Assembly: GCA_900073065.1 (NCBI GenBank)
Contig: FJOG01000020.1
Span: 277,770 to 341,769 of the forward strand
Length of the DNA: 64,000 nucleotides
Origin: Phialocephala subalpina
Lineage: Eukaryota > Ascomycota > Leotiomycetes > Helotiales > Mollisiaceae
Direction of reading: 5' to 3'
In this document: positions 10,040-22,749 of the stretch, in pieces
How positions within the stretch are numbered: position 1 is the stretch's first letter
How the letters are laid out: every line of letters starts with the position of its first letter
Translations under genes and position numbers: made by a program
Notes under the pieces: model-generated
The model's input: the letters and a program-made list of their open reading frames with translations, nothing else
What the model was told of the DNA's origin: nothing
Database searches by the model: none

Positions 10040-11155
10040 TAGAGGACTTGGGTGACAGAGAGTGTAAGTAAATCCTGCCTTTTGCTCTGTGTCGAGGCTG
10101 AAACTGACCCTTTCCAGGACGATGATGTTGGGGAGCATTGCTTGTTCCGGTGATAGAGACTTAGATGCTAGATTGTGTGAGACATATGGTAACGCTTGCT
10201 TTCTTCGATGGTTACATGGATGGATGATATGCCAGGACTTTATGGGAGATTATTGATGATGGCCATGGAGAGATGGGATATAACACAGAACGATAGATAG
10301 ATGACTTGCCTAAAGTTGCTTGCTGCATCTGAGCTTTGCTCACGAGCTTTTGCAAGATAGTTGAGCAATACAATTCGATGGATTTTCAAACTCAATCAAG
10401 CTCTGGTTATGGTGCCGTGAAAATTGTGCTTTGTTTTGCAGTAGCTAGACACAGAATACTACTTACTTGAAGATACTTTTATGATATGCCAGGTCTCAAT
10501 TGTGCGAACTAAAGGTGAGCACCGAAACTCAGCTTGCTGCGGCTGAAGTTTACAAGACATGAAAGGCCATTCCGACAACGGTTGCTGAACACACGCTTTC
10601 CAACCCCTCTGTTACATCACTGATGACTTGAGAGACTATGTTGAATGTAAATTGTTACTGGTCCTTTCACAATGGCGAGGTTTTGCGAGACGAAACCCGC
10701 AAGAAGGGGACTAAGCCATGCATCCACTCATAATTCCAGGTAGACGATTGTGAGATAAATACATTGGAAGAAGATAACCTGCACAATACGTCAAAAAGTT
10801 GGGAGAAACGAACAGTTGTCCGAGGAGAGGAAAGGTGAGAGCGACAGCCCTTTGAATGTCGCTCGCAGCTTCCACTTGGAGCATCAACAAACCTTCAACG
10901 TAAGCTCAAATGCGGAATAGGCAAGGACTGTGTTGACAACAGGTAAAATTAATAGAATTCGAGTTGAAAGACGTGGAGGTCTTGGAACATTGCAAACGAC
11001 CCCGCCTCAAATCGTTTCTGCGCCAACAAAGAAACTGTTGTCATTCCTGCGCCACGTGACCCACTGCTGCTTTCAACCGCGAATCTTCATCCCATTGCGA
11101 CAACAGCAACAACCACGCTAACACACGCGTGCAACGCGATTCGAACTCAGCAAAG
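10040..11155. other. intergenic, nothing recognised
   Basis: About 1.1 kb between the secreted-protein gene and MAD1. No protein-like frame; it must contain the MAD1 promoter. Confidence 0.5.
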
Positions 11156-13528
11156 ATGAGGGCGCATACGCCTAAGCAGGGGGACCATGAATCTCGACGA
11201 AGAAGCTCCATTACAGCCATCGGCGGCCATAGAACAAGCATGGGGAGCAGTATTCCAAGAGTGCAGTCAAGGGTAAGCTCTTTGCTTCTACACTATTACT
11301 AGCTGTGGCTGGTATATCGAAATGATGATGCTAATTATGAACAACAGATTGCTGCAGGACGCGCAGCCTCTAGCAACCAGCCAGCATTCGACTTCCTCAC
11401 AGGCGCAGAGCTCACCGCACGCCCAGCATCCCGTGGCGACCCTTTCCGACAATCAGGACGAGCAGTATCTGGAGAGCGCAAACCCGATGTTCCTCTATAC
11501 GAGAACGAAACCGAGCGAGACAGGCGACACAAGGAATTGGAGGAGTTGAAGGCTGAAGTCAAGACCCTGAAATACACGATCGACAATCACAAACAGGAAG
11601 AAGAGCTTTCGAAGCTTAGGCATGAGAGTGAACTTCGAGATGTACGACGGAAAGCCGAGGAGGATTTCAAGAAGATGCAAGCAGCAGATTCAGAGAGGTC
11701 AAAGGCTGTTAGGCAGCATGAATTGTTGCTCAAGGAGATGACGGAGGTCAGAGATGCTGCTAGCAATGAGAAGGCTGTTTTGGAGAGGCGGTTGCGTGAG
11801 AGTGAGGAGGGTAAGCGACTATTGGAGGAAGAATTCGAGGATATCAGGTCCGAGAAAGAAGAGAGTTCACGAGGCCTGGAGAGAAGAGCTTCCGAGCTGG
11901 AATCAAGGAATGAGACATTACAGCGAACAGTCGAGGAGCTGCAGCAAGACTCAGACCGGAGAGAGGCAATGCTACAAGAGGCACAACAGCAGCTGGCAGA
12001 TAAGGAAACGGCATATGGGGCCTTGGAGGCAGAGAACATACGGCTGAAGGCGCAGACTGGTGATGCAGACACGCTAGGAATAATCAAGAGGGAGCTCAGT
12101 GAGCAAGTCACCCACATCCAAAAGCTGGAAGTCACGAATCGAGAGCAGGCGGCAGAATTGAAGCACTTGAAGCGTCTTCACAAAGCTGTTGAAGTTGTCG
12201 AAGAAGAGAAGAGGACATTACAACGTAAGCTTGAGGCAAGAGAAGGTCTTGAGAACGATTTAAACGAAGCACGAATTCAACGACAAAGACTCGAGGACGA
12301 ACGTCTTGCGTGGACTGCCTATCTTCAAAGCGAAGCTGGCCCTGATGGACACCTTGAATTCGACTCGCCGGAATCTATCGCTCGAGCCTTGATTGCTGAG
12401 AGATTCCAAACGGCTACATTAGTCGAAAGAATTGGGGCTATCGAAGCTGAGTTGTCTACGAAGGATAGCAATATTCAGGCCGTTGAGCAAGAGAAGTCGA
12501 AACTCAACGAACAGATTGAGAAGCTCAAGTCGACCAATGGGACAACTTCGAACAGCAAGACACACCTACGTTTAGAACGACAAAAAGCTTTGGCAATCAA
12601 GGAAGCGGAATACCTTCGTGCACAACTTAAGACGTACGACACAGAGGACACAACTTTCCAGCCCGAGAATGTTGACGAAGCAAAGCTCAGGAGAATCCAG
12701 GAACTCGAAGACATGGTCGAGCGATACAGACAAGAAGTAGAGACACTCAACAATCAGATCTCTACTCAAGAGGCGGTCCCTGTGGCACCGCAATCTCCAG
12801 CCAAGCGTCCTCGCGACGACTCGGAAGATAATGAACGAATGGGTCAACTTCTACGGAAAAATAGGAAACTCCAGGACGAGCTATCCACATTACAAACTTC
12901 CTCCAAGCTCCTGCAAAAAGAGCTATCAGTTTCCCAAGAGCGTCTTACTGCCGCCTCTCAGCAGTCCAAAACCCGAATCCTTTCCCTCCGCTCCAACCCT
13001 ACCTCTGACTTCGAGGCCATCAAGGTGTCGACCCTCACATCCCTGCAACGGGAAAACAAAGACCTCCTCTCTCGCCTCCAATCCTCGAATCCAAACATCG
13101 AATCCGTCCCCCTCTCCACCCTCCACTCCTCCCAGCGCGAAGTCCTCGACGCCCAAAATGCCCTCGCCTCCGAAAAGAAACGCAACGACCGCCTCATGAA
13201 AGTCTGGGGCGCCAAATCCCTCGAATTCCGCCAACTAGTAATTTCCCTCCTTGGCTGGGACGTCGTCTTCATGAAAGATGGGAAAATGCGCGTAACATCC
13301 TTCTTCTACCCATCTAAAGGAGACGACGAGAATAGTATCGTTTTTGATGGGGATAGAGGCACGATGAAGATTAGTGGGGGGCCTGAGAGTGCGTTTGCGA
13401 AGAAGATAGGTAATCAGATAAAGTTCTGGGTTAAGGAACGGGGCAGTATTCCTTGTTTTTTGGCGGCGTTGACGTTGGAGTTTTATGAGGAGGCGAACAG
13501 GGATGGGACTTTGAGGGTTGACGTCTAG
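11156..13528 (+). CDS. MAD1: spindle assembly checkpoint protein MAD1
   Basis: Coiled-coil scaffold that recruits Mad2 to unattached kinetochores and nuclear pores. Exons 11156-11272 and 11348-13528 (2298 nt, 765 aa) with a 75-nt intron, giving the usual length. The N-terminus has the basic ESRRRSS stretch and QPAFDFLTG typical of fungal Mad1. Residues about 95-650 are nearly continuous coiled coil rich in Glu, Lys, Leu and Gln. The C-terminal globular domain starts near RLMKVWGAKSLEFRQ and includes LLGWDVVFMKDGKMRV, ending in the conserved FLAALTLEFYEEAN strand-helix. The ATG at 11156 was chosen because it keeps the conserved N-terminus in frame; one further in-frame ATG lies at 11240. It converges on BIR1, another mitotic regulator, with 308 bp between stop codons. 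Confidence 0.92.
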
Positions 13529-13836
13529 GCCGGAGATGATGGAGTGGGATGTGTTTGAATATGATATGATGAATGACACCGGGCTTGCTGTGTATATTGC
13601 TTGTACTTGCTTAAGGCTGCATATGACGGCGTTCGTGGGAGAATGGAGGGTGGCATCTGGCAGATGCCTTCAGCTCACGGTCATGACTTGCAAAATGAAA
13701 CTTGCATAATCTCATGAATTGCAGTATCACAGACCGCAAGAAGTGCATCTAAAATCCCAGACGCCATCAAAACCCAACAGTCATTTATATACGTGCCCAA
13801 AACGCCATGTAGCGGAACAGAAAATCAAACAAGACC

Positions 13837-16664
13837 TTATTCAAGGCACTCAACGCCTTCCAAAGCCTGCATAGCTCTCATCCCTTCTCTCTCGAATATT
13901 CCAACCATCCTCTCGCATTCTCCCTTCAACTTCTCCTCTGCCATTTCAGCGTTATGCTTGATCCACTCCTCGACGGTCATTCTCTTCTCGGGGCTAGTTA
14001 TTTCTCCATTCTTCGCCTTCTCAATCGCACTTCCGAAGAGATTTGCAGTGTTCTCATCCGTAGGTGATTTCATAAAGACGATATCCAGATCGACAGCTGT
14101 CCAGGGTGCATTACTTTGCAGACCTGCAAGTACATTGCGCTTGGAGGGCGACATCATGCCAGGTGTTGCATCTCCGAGTGGAATGCGTCGTGCGCCGGAG
14201 TGGGGAGTGACAGTCTTTTTCGTCGCAGCAGATGGCTTCGAAGACGGAGGGTGGTTCTCAGCGTCTGATGATTGAGGTGATTGCGAAGGAGTTGCCTCCT
14301 TTGCTGGTGGTGTAGGCGATCGAGGTGGTGAGGAAGGCATAGCTCCAGGCATCGTAGCCCTCGCTTCAACTGGGGCTGGCTCCTCTACCGGTTCCTCTAC
14401 AGGCTTGGAATTGACTGATTTAGTCAATATCAGTGGGAGAGGCTCTCTTTGAGCCGAGATCTTTCGAGGTCTACCTCTAGCCTTGGTTGCCTTTGCCTTG
14501 ACCGGCTCGTGTACTGGTTCAGGTACTGGGTCTTCCTCCATTGGTTTTGGTTCTGGTTCCGGTGCAGCATTTTGAGCGTAGTATATTTCCTCCGTGTATG
14601 TGACTTCTTCGCCGTGTATGGCCACCTGCTTGCCTTCGTTCGAAGGAGCTAGGTCCTCAATCACAGGAGACTCAGGCACTTCAACCTGTGGCTTGTGGAC
14701 AATCTCCTCAATGTTTCTGCTAGGACCTTTCTTGGCCCCTTTGCCCTTCTTCATGGTGCTGCCTCGTCGTGTCGAACCGCCCCTTACGACTGTAGAGTTG
14801 CTCGCATCCGTTTCATTTCCAGAATCTTCGTTCTGTAGTACGCTACCGTCCTCCGTCATGAGAACATCATTATCATTATTGGACATTGCCGAACCTCTCG
14901 TAGTGCGTCCAGGAAGCTTTCTCGGGGGCTGACGTGTTGATGCTCGTTGCTTCTTGGGTGCAATGACGGGCGACGACTGTTGCATAGAGATGCTGTGCTC
15001 AAGCTCGGCTGCAATCTGTTGAGAAGCTTCATCAGCTGCCAGTCGCTCTGCCTCTGCCTCGGCTTCCGCCTGGGCTTTCTTCTCAGCAGCACGCTGCTTA
15101 GCAGACACCTTTCGAGGCTGCTTTACTTTAGCAGCACCCTTGGCCTTAGGAAGTGGCTTCGACTCCTGTTCCATAGCTTCAAGTTCGGCATCGATGACTG
15201 CCTCATCAATCTGCATTGGCTCTGGGTCAAACATGGCGTGGTTTGCGTTGTGGCCTCTGTCTTTCTCTGGTACTTCTGGTGGCGTCATCTCCTCCTCATT
15301 ATCCGTCAATGATCGTGCCAGATCTGATTCGAGAGCTCTGTCAATCTCGTCGTCGTCAGGAACGGCTGCTCTCATGGGTGCCACAGAGGCAGCCGAAACC
15401 TTGCGCGATACCCGGCCTTTTCTCCCTGCTGGCTTTGTGGACTCAGCAGTGCTTATGATAGAATCGTCCATGGCTGTGCTTGCTCTCGTTCGTGTCGCTC
15501 TTCGCTTTGGTGGAGGAGCCATCTCTTCAACAGAGGCTGCAGGCTCAATGGTTTCATCACTTTTTCTCTTCCTGCCACGCGTTGGCTTGGGTGCTACCTC
15601 AACCTTTACTTCATTATCCTCTAGTTCTGGAGCTGCCTCTACTTCGACTGGCTCGCCCTTCTTTGCCCTCGTCTTCTTCGCTGGCGCTGCCTTCTTGCCT
15701 TTGGCCATCTTCTTGCCTCGGGTTGCTGTGGCGTTTGTTGCGGTTGTAAGTATGCTGTCTTCGTCCTCAGCTGGAAGGTCCGATATTGATGGTGCTTCCG
15801 AGGCCACAGTAAACTGTGACTGTGTTGATAGTCGAGATGCTTTCGATGCTCGGCCTTTGCCTTTTGTTCTCTTAACTGCAGGACTTTGTTTGTAGTTGTT
15901 GATGAGTGTGAAGAAAGCGCATTGTGAAGAGCGATTGAAGTGCTCGTCCCTGCTAAAGTTAGATCTGTGATAGAAGGTGCAACCCAGGAGTTCTTACATT
16001 GGCTTATCCGATGGCTCCCATCCATCTAATGCAAGGGCACAATATACGCATGTCGCCATATCGTCTGATTCTGGTGTTGGGGTATACTTCCATCCAGAAT
16101 CCACCATCTATTGTTATATCAGCTCACGCTACAACACGCAGTCCTCACCCGCAACCTACCTGTTTCGTCTTGCACTTCCATCCCTTCTTGCTCTCGTGGG
16201 GCCATTTGTCGGAAAAGGTAGCCTTTCTAGCTTCAATCATAGCAGAACTCGCTGGGTATTGCTGACTCAATTCCTCGTCTCCTCTTTCAATCAACGCAGT
16301 TGTGGCCCATCCACAATTTGGAGCGTGTTTTGCGTGTTCGGCCAGTGGATCATCCCCCTCTTCCCATCCATCGAGATTCCTATGACAGAGGAAGCACGCA
16401 ACATTGTCGGGGTTGTTTGTTGTAGGGTGGTAGAAGAAACCTGCTTTCGCAAGCTGAACGCGTGTTAGAGTCCGTACAATTACAAACTTAGTCTCATATA
16501 CATGCCTCCTCCCCAGACAAGAACTTGTGTGGCCATTTGATAGTTTTCGTCCCTTTTGTGCTCGCGTTCGAGGCTCGTCGTTTTGCGAGTTGATGCACGA
16601 CGTGGAAGGACGCAAGCCGGCTCTCGTGTGTAAAGAATTGATCTGCAATCGCAGAGACGCTCAT
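13837..16664 (-). CDS. BIR1: BIR-domain chromosomal passenger protein (BIR1/survivin homologue)
   Basis: Subunit of the Aurora B chromosomal passenger complex that docks the complex at centromeres. Exons on the minus strand: 16664-16506, 16453-16160, 16107-15998, 15949-13837 (2676 nt, 891 aa). Two BIR zinc modules are complete: Cys73, Cys76, His93, Cys100 and Cys171, Cys174, His191, Cys198 (C-x2-C-x16-H-x6-C in both). A long, acidic and Lys/Pro/Ser-rich disordered middle follows. A conserved C-terminal helix region begins PWTAVDLDIVF and ends MQALEGVECLE, the part expected to contact INCENP and borealin. Intron 1 (16454-16505) has a GC donor (gcatgt) with a normal ctctaac branch site and AG acceptor; only this splice joins FLSGEE to LAKAGFFYHP. 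Length and layout fit fungal Bir1. Confidence 0.93.
16454..16505 (-). other. GC-AG intron in BIR1
   Basis: 52-nt intron read on the minus strand as gcatgt...ttcag with branch site ctctaac. No GT donor nearby keeps the BIR domain in frame, so the rare GC-AG class is strongly supported. Confidence 0.8.
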
Positions 16665-17269
16665 TTTGATGTTTGTAAGAGTCTGCCAATGCTAGTTTGA
16701 TGTGGTGTCATCTGTTGCGCAAATGTTGCTTGAATATACTCGACGTAGAAGCGCAGCGCGGCGGTTTGTTTACTTCGATTCTGCCGCGGTACACCGCTAG
16801 CCCAAAACGGCCAAGTACACCACCTGAATGTCAATTCTCATTGTCCGATTTCTGGGGGGTTCTTTTTCAACATTGCTCCGGGAAGACATGTTCGTTTCAA
16901 TTGCTGCAATGCAGATGGTGAATATAAGATACGCTCACACAAAGCACGAGTTCGAAGACGACTATTGATGTCACATGATCATGTACAAATATCACCCTCA
17001 AAGATCCCAGGAGCTCAATGGCTCGTTAAATTATATCAAAAGTTTGATATAATTCCTATCCTATGCACAAATTGTAATGCAAGATACTCCTATGCAGAAT
17101 AATGTTCCACAGCTTTCAATACGTGTCCACCATACAAACCGACAACATGCAACCTTTTCAACGAGCATTCGCCAGCTTCCCAGATTTCCAGGATGCATTT
17201 ACTTCGGAGTGCCTAGCATGGCGTAAGCATTGTCTCAAACCAATGCTTTCACAAGCGTGATTTCAACTA
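16665..17269. other. intergenic, nothing recognised
   Basis: Promoter side of BIR1 and 3' side of the DUF4360 gene. Contains no gene-like frame; an 11-bp direct repeat of aaagtttgata/aaatttgt type AT-rich words near 17040 is not convincing. Confidence 0.4.
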
Positions 17270-18040
17270 CTAACACTTTTGCCATTGGACACCAACGACG
17301 AATTCAACCTTGCCATCGACAGAGTCTTCTGTCAAGAGGCCACTTCCGGTAGTTGGGCCTGTTAAGCGGACTTGGGAGTTGATGTTGAGGGGCAGTGCGG
17401 CACCGCAAGGAGACCAGATCGTGGATGCGAATGGAATGCTGTCAGAGACTTCGTAGTCGCCGCTGCTTGGTCCCTTGAATGTTGTTTGGGTGGATGCTTG
17501 AGTCGAAGCTTGTCTCGTTAGTCAATTATCTTATATAACTCCTTTCAGGACAACATACATCCAGAGAAGTAGTAGGTAGCTGATTGAACACCAGAGACGC
17601 CGGCTGTAAGAGCAGCATAGCCTCGGAAAGTCGTGCCGAGGACACTGTACTGGAAGCCAGATGGGTACTGCAGGTTGATGTTGAGCTGGCAGTTCTTGCG
17701 ATTTTCTGTTACCGCAACACCACTCCCGAGTGATGCAACAAAGGTGTCAAATATGATCGTGAAGCTACATATTGATCAGTCATCCGATCTCAGTGCTTTG
17801 GGTATTAGGAATGACAAACGTTGTACGGTCAGCTGAAATGAAAGATCCCACAGAGCCTTGAGGACAGCCGGTTCCACCATAAGAGATCGAGTTGATTGTG
17901 ACCTGAGATGGATTTGGTCCAGTCGAATTGTCGGTAGATGAACCAATAGTGACACCTAGGACAGGAGAAGTATCAGGCTCAGCTGCTGGTGCCGCGAGAG
18001 CAGCCACTGCAAGAGCAAGAACGGAGAAGGTTGTGTACAT
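17270..18040 (-). CDS. secreted DUF4360-family protein
   Basis: Exons 18040-17820, 17764-17559, 17508-17270 (666 nt, 221 aa). The N-terminus is a classic signal peptide (MYTTFSVLALAVAALAAPA). The mature part shows the family's VTINSISYGGTGCPQGS start, the FTIIFDTFVASLG strand and NRKNCQLNINLQYPSGF, followed by the Gly-Tyr-Ala segment and the C-terminal Cys-containing strand ending VGVQWQKC. Cysteines are placed to form two disulfides. DUF4360 proteins are small secreted fungal and oomycete-like beta-rich proteins of unknown activity, often expressed on hosts or plant material. Donor GTTTGT of intron 1 is non-consensus beyond the GT but is required for the frame. Confidence 0.9.
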
Positions 18041-21000
18041 TTTGAAGAGTTTGCAAAGATTAGTTGGAAGTGTAAGAGTTGGAAGGCTGAAGAGATGATG
18101 TGCAGATGCGTGGTGTGAGACCTGATTCTGGGGATCTCTGGAGGTCTTTATATGTTTCTTGAGCAACTTATAAGGCAACGTTGGGTTGACGGATGATCAT
18201 CACCCGTCCTAGAGTTGTAGACTAGGTCAAGAGAACTCTCCTGATGCTTCGTACGGATCGCCGACTGGCATAGTGCCTATACCCATGCTCATCTCCACAT
18301 TCCATGAGAGAGGAATTGCCCCGCAGCACTCTCGTGAATGTCTTCAGTGGCAGGAGAGCATAGGCTGACTAGTACAATACGAGGTGTGATGTCCTAGGAC
18401 GGATTGGATAAAATCTAGGCGAAGAAAAAATGGTAGCAACGTTCAGAATCAAGCAACACGGAAGCGAGTCGAGATGCAAAATCGAGAGCTTCAGCGCAGA
18501 GGAATCCTTATCCATGCGGCTTCAGAAGCGCGAAAGATGGATCGAGTTGCGCTTGTGACCGAAGTCGATATGGAGTGTATAGTGCTCTAGATTGAGGCAG
18601 TTCTATGTATAGAATCAAAGTAAGCTTAATGATTGGTATAGCCTTCCTGGCCTATGACAGACTGATCCAGAACGACAGAATCTTATATTGTACATCCGCA
18701 ATGGTCCTTGTTGAAATGAGCCCGAAGTAGGAATCCAGGAACATTGGATGGAATTGATGCGGCTGGATGGGCTCAGAAGTTTGTCCTTGCTGTATGGCCA
18801 CACGCGGCACACTCGTAGCAACGGCGGACTGGAACTTAGTTCTCACTGCCAGTCAAGTGATTCTCCAATGGCAGTATGTTCATCCAGTTGTATTTTGTCC
18901 TCGGATTAAGGTATGTGGCTTGCTGTCAGGGCCCAAACCCATGCAGGAAAACAACGTTGCTGGGATGTACCCCGCCAAGGAGGGGTTGGAGGAGTTGAAA
19001 GGACCTTCATCGATCGAAACAGATTGCTGACTTTCGAAAATTCTCCGTATCGACTTTGCATATCGTGTCTGCTCCAGGAGATAGGAGGCAAATATTGGAG
19101 GGCAAACTTCATCCCATGGCGGTAGTAGAGGCAAGAACGGCGAGTCCGAGTGAGACGAGGAGATTGTTTGTTGACATCCTCTCGGTCTGGTGCGCGTTGG
19201 CAAGATCTCGTCCTTGATTTAGCTAGGACAATAGGCGACAGGCCCGAAAGCATTAATTGCATGCATATGGGAGGCTCCGAAGCGCGAAGTGTAGGTGTAC
19301 AAGGTAGACGAGGAGGGCTGGGATGAATTAAGGCATGAGGTTGGGGGTGACCTAGAACCAATTAAGGTTGGCGCAAGTCGCTTCGATTTGTGCACATCCT
19401 GAACGTCAATCTTCCGGCAATCTACATATATTTGCCTAAGCTGCACTTTCAACCCGACACATTTTGTGTCGACACGACACTGGTTTTGTTGACCAAGAAG
19501 GCCAATATCGGACACAGCCACGATGTTCGAGGCTTCCAGGAACGGCCCAAGCTGGGCCCAAACTGGACGAGCTAGAGTGTTGTCATGGCTCAGGATATAT
19601 TGCACGTTCAGCCTGCATTCTTGGATCTCAGAACCAGTGTTCTATTTTAAGCATTTCTTGTTGAACACTTCTTAGGTTTCGGCAGAATTTTGACGCGTTT
19701 TCATCAATGTCCTTTGCCATTAGACGTTTCTACCCGGACCTTGCGACGGTCTAGTGCCCGTGAGAGATGCCCAGTGAACATTGGCCACTCTTCACGCAAC
19801 AACATCACATCGTTCTGTCCGGTAGAAGTGTCTATCATGGAATCATATGATTAGGAGACGTGGCGAAATCTATTGTTGGAGTCAATATATATTTCAGATG
19901 AACTCCCGAGTAGTTTCGCTCTTGGCATTTAAGTCACGTTCACTTCTATATTGAAAATATCATGGATCTCACCGATGGTAGCAGTCTTCTTGTGAGGATG
20001 ACAATTTCGGATCGCAGCAGTTTAGAGGACATCCGTTCACGATATTGAAGCTCTCGGTCGGCCATATCCGGCTTCCGACGTGCGATACTGGTGACATTGA
20101 TATCGGAAACCTTGATCCTTCGTCCATGCTCCATTTACTTACAGAAGCGGCAATTCAAACCACGTTCAAGGTCACTCTCTGTTCAAGTTTGCCAAAAGAC
20201 GCAGGAAGCACAAGAAACACAATTGAAGTTACCCATCTATTAGACCGAAACATAATTTTGCTCGGTGTACCTGTTGTACCTGTTGTACTCTAACAAGTTC
20301 AGTCAAACGTTTGTTCTTTACACCAATCCGCCCCCTCCAATGCCAGCTCAAAGGAGAACTTTGTGCAACTGACGAGAGCGCTTGATCCCATCTGCACGTG
20401 GCCTACGATAATTATAGAACTCTGGCAAGTACTGTACTCCGTCCCAATCAGCCGGTGACAGGAAATTGCGTGGCTTGCCTTTACATCAGCCCCAAACTAT
20501 AGCTTGATTCTTGCTTGCATCGCTGACCGGAGTATCAAGGGCGAGAATTAAAGCGTATCACGTGATAAATGTCAGTTCTGTGGTGATTTACATCCGTTGT
20601 CTTCGGAGTCAGTTGTCAGTTAAAGCTCGTACAAGTCCACACGGATACCGACACTAAGATGTGTCGCTGCGGGCTCAACATGAGCGTAAGTCCACCCGCC
20701 GCGCTCCGAGGTTCCATTCCGCTCCAACGCTCCCTGCTTTCCGCCGGAGCTAAGTCAACTGAAAGTCTGCAATAAAGTAGGACTTTCTCTATAGACTTTG
20801 TGTAAAAGACCGCATACCCCTTACAATACCATAGCCCCGCCCTAACGAAAAATAGCTAAATTAAAGCTAAGAGAGGTAAGTGTCACAAACCGCTATAGAC
20901 ATCAACGAATAAGTATTGGGAATTCGAGCACTGATTAACGGAGTCTAGCACACTTTTGACGTACAAGCACGACAAGATCGATCTGCACCCTTGTACAAGA

Positions 21001-21480
21001 ACGGGCTCTTCCCCTATAATATGCATATCTAGGGGATCTTATCAGGGCGCACGTGCGGGCGTGATCCGCGTCGCGCGTCACGTAGTTTGAAAGTTTAAAT
21101 TCGCGACTTGTTGACATCTTTCTTCTACCTTCCAAACACGTAGACGCCTTCATACCGGCGCTCGAAGTCATCTCCAGCAAAGCATCATAGCGAATTCGAT
21201 CCATCCGAAACCCCATTCCGGTCAGCGCTCTAAGGACCAATAGAAGAGCCAGCCAAAACCCTCAAAAATAGCGGTACTGGAGGGAACGTAAAGAGCTTGG
21301 TACGTGTTTTCTTTCCTTGGTCCATTGCTGGTACCTGTTTTAAAAATTTCTTTTGCCTCAGCCGAGAACAAAGATGAGAGTACACAAGGAGCAACAGTTG
21401 CCAAACTTCTGGAACAGTAACTCTCTCCTCCCCACACGTCGAAATCATTCTAAGTTTTTCCTCTAGAACGCCGGATCTCG
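18041..21480. other. long gene-poor region
   Basis: About 3.4 kb in which open frames are short and not protein-like on either strand. A 9-bp tandem word (gtacctgtt, about 20267-20288) is the only simple repeat noticed. The 20600-21240 part has the mixed composition of old repeat or transposon remains, but nothing could be assigned. Confidence 0.4.
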
Positions 21481-21491
21481 TTACCCTGAAC

Positions 21492-22460
21492 ATGAGCTTT
21501 GCGAGTGCTATTCAATTGATAATATCAGCCAAATATAACGCGCCCTCTCAGTCCCGTTACCTGTATACTCATGACGAATGTCTTGGTCCGAAGCTCGAGG
21601 CTGCAATGTTCTCCCTGAAGAAACTTGAGCGCTTTTATCATTGGGCTACGACATCAACACGCACGGATTTCGGTGAATTCACCATAGTGAAGTTAGTATC
21701 TGCTTGGCCTAGCCTCCGAACTGTAAGTGACATCTCATGTATTCTTGAAGACGTACTGAACGTCTTACGCAGCTGTATCTCTCAGGAGACACGGGTCCCA
21801 TGAGGGGCGGCGACTTCTCAAATATCCCTCCTACGACATAGAATCTGTCACCTTCGAGCGTCTTATTGAGGATTATGCGAGATTAGCCCTCATTTTTGCT
21901 AGATCTACGAATAGCCTTAGGAGTTTCGAGGCTTGGAGCATGGTTCGTGGCGAGGTATCGGCACCCCTTAGATTAACTTCTTGCGCTATACGCCGACTAA
22001 CTTACAATCAGATCCGTGCTCTTCTACGCTCTATTCTTCCTACCATTGAGTTAATCACAATCAGTTGCTCCAAATTCCCCACGAAGGACTTCATCATAAA
22101 CGAACTCTCGACTACGCCTCACCTCCAAACAATCACAGTCAGAGGGGATACCACAGCCCGGAATTAGGAAAGACGTATCGCACTTGCTGAGGCCCTGAAT
22201 CGGGAAGGATCTTTCCCCTCATTGAGCCATATAACTTACCCAGGCAAGACTGAAACATCCAAGACAGGACGAGGAAGCAATGTTCGAGAACATAAGTATG
22301 AAAACCCAGGAGAGGGTAGGCTGCGGAAGGTGGCAAAAAGCAGAGGAACCTAGGGTTATTGCGAATCGGGCGATTTAGAGCACAAGGTTGAGGGTGCTCA
22401 GAGACGGGCGGGTTTTGCTGCAAGCAGGAGATGGGGCACATACTGATTTCAACCTTTGAG
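21492..22460 (+). pseudogene. decayed gene remnant, unknown protein
   Basis: Protein-like segments run in successive frames: 21492-21800, then a frame that includes ESVTFERLIEDYARLALIFA and TISCSKFPTKDFIINELS up to a stop at 22165-22167. Beyond the stop the same frame keeps reading coding-like (ALAEALNREGSFPSLSHITY). Frame changes and stops show it is broken. The mix of short helices and the strand-like LITISCS pattern recalls F-box/LRR-type fungal proteins, but this is only an impression. Confidence 0.4.
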
Positions 22461-22749
22461 AACATTTACAGAATATTGTCAGGATAGAGAAGGGGCTCGG
22501 CGCTTTTCCAGAATATTGGCAAACAAGAGTATGGGACTACCTTCGTACGTCTCACGACATGACTAACTGCACGTTTGGGTTTTGCTATGTGTATGATATT
22601 GTAATAAAAGACCTCAACCCAATAAAACCACTTCAAACCCAAGCCTTTACACAAAACTTTCATTACAAGTCCTATTCTACAAGTTTTCAAAAAGATAAGT
22701 CTGACCCCTCAACTCTGAGTCGAGATCATTACCACTGAAAGGTAATTCT

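Noticed and set aside
9824..10138. Minus-strand open frame of 104 codons.
   Set aside because: Overlaps the signal-peptide/six-cysteine frame on the plus strand, which is far more protein-like.
15140..15895. Plus-strand open frame of 251 codons rich in Ser, Ala and Leu.
   Set aside because: Complement of the Lys/Glu/Ala-rich BIR1 middle region; no independent features.
18041..20640. Searched for a transposon or a gene cluster in the gene-poor stretch.
   Set aside because: No transposase, reverse transcriptase, terminal repeat or target-site duplication could be identified by eye.
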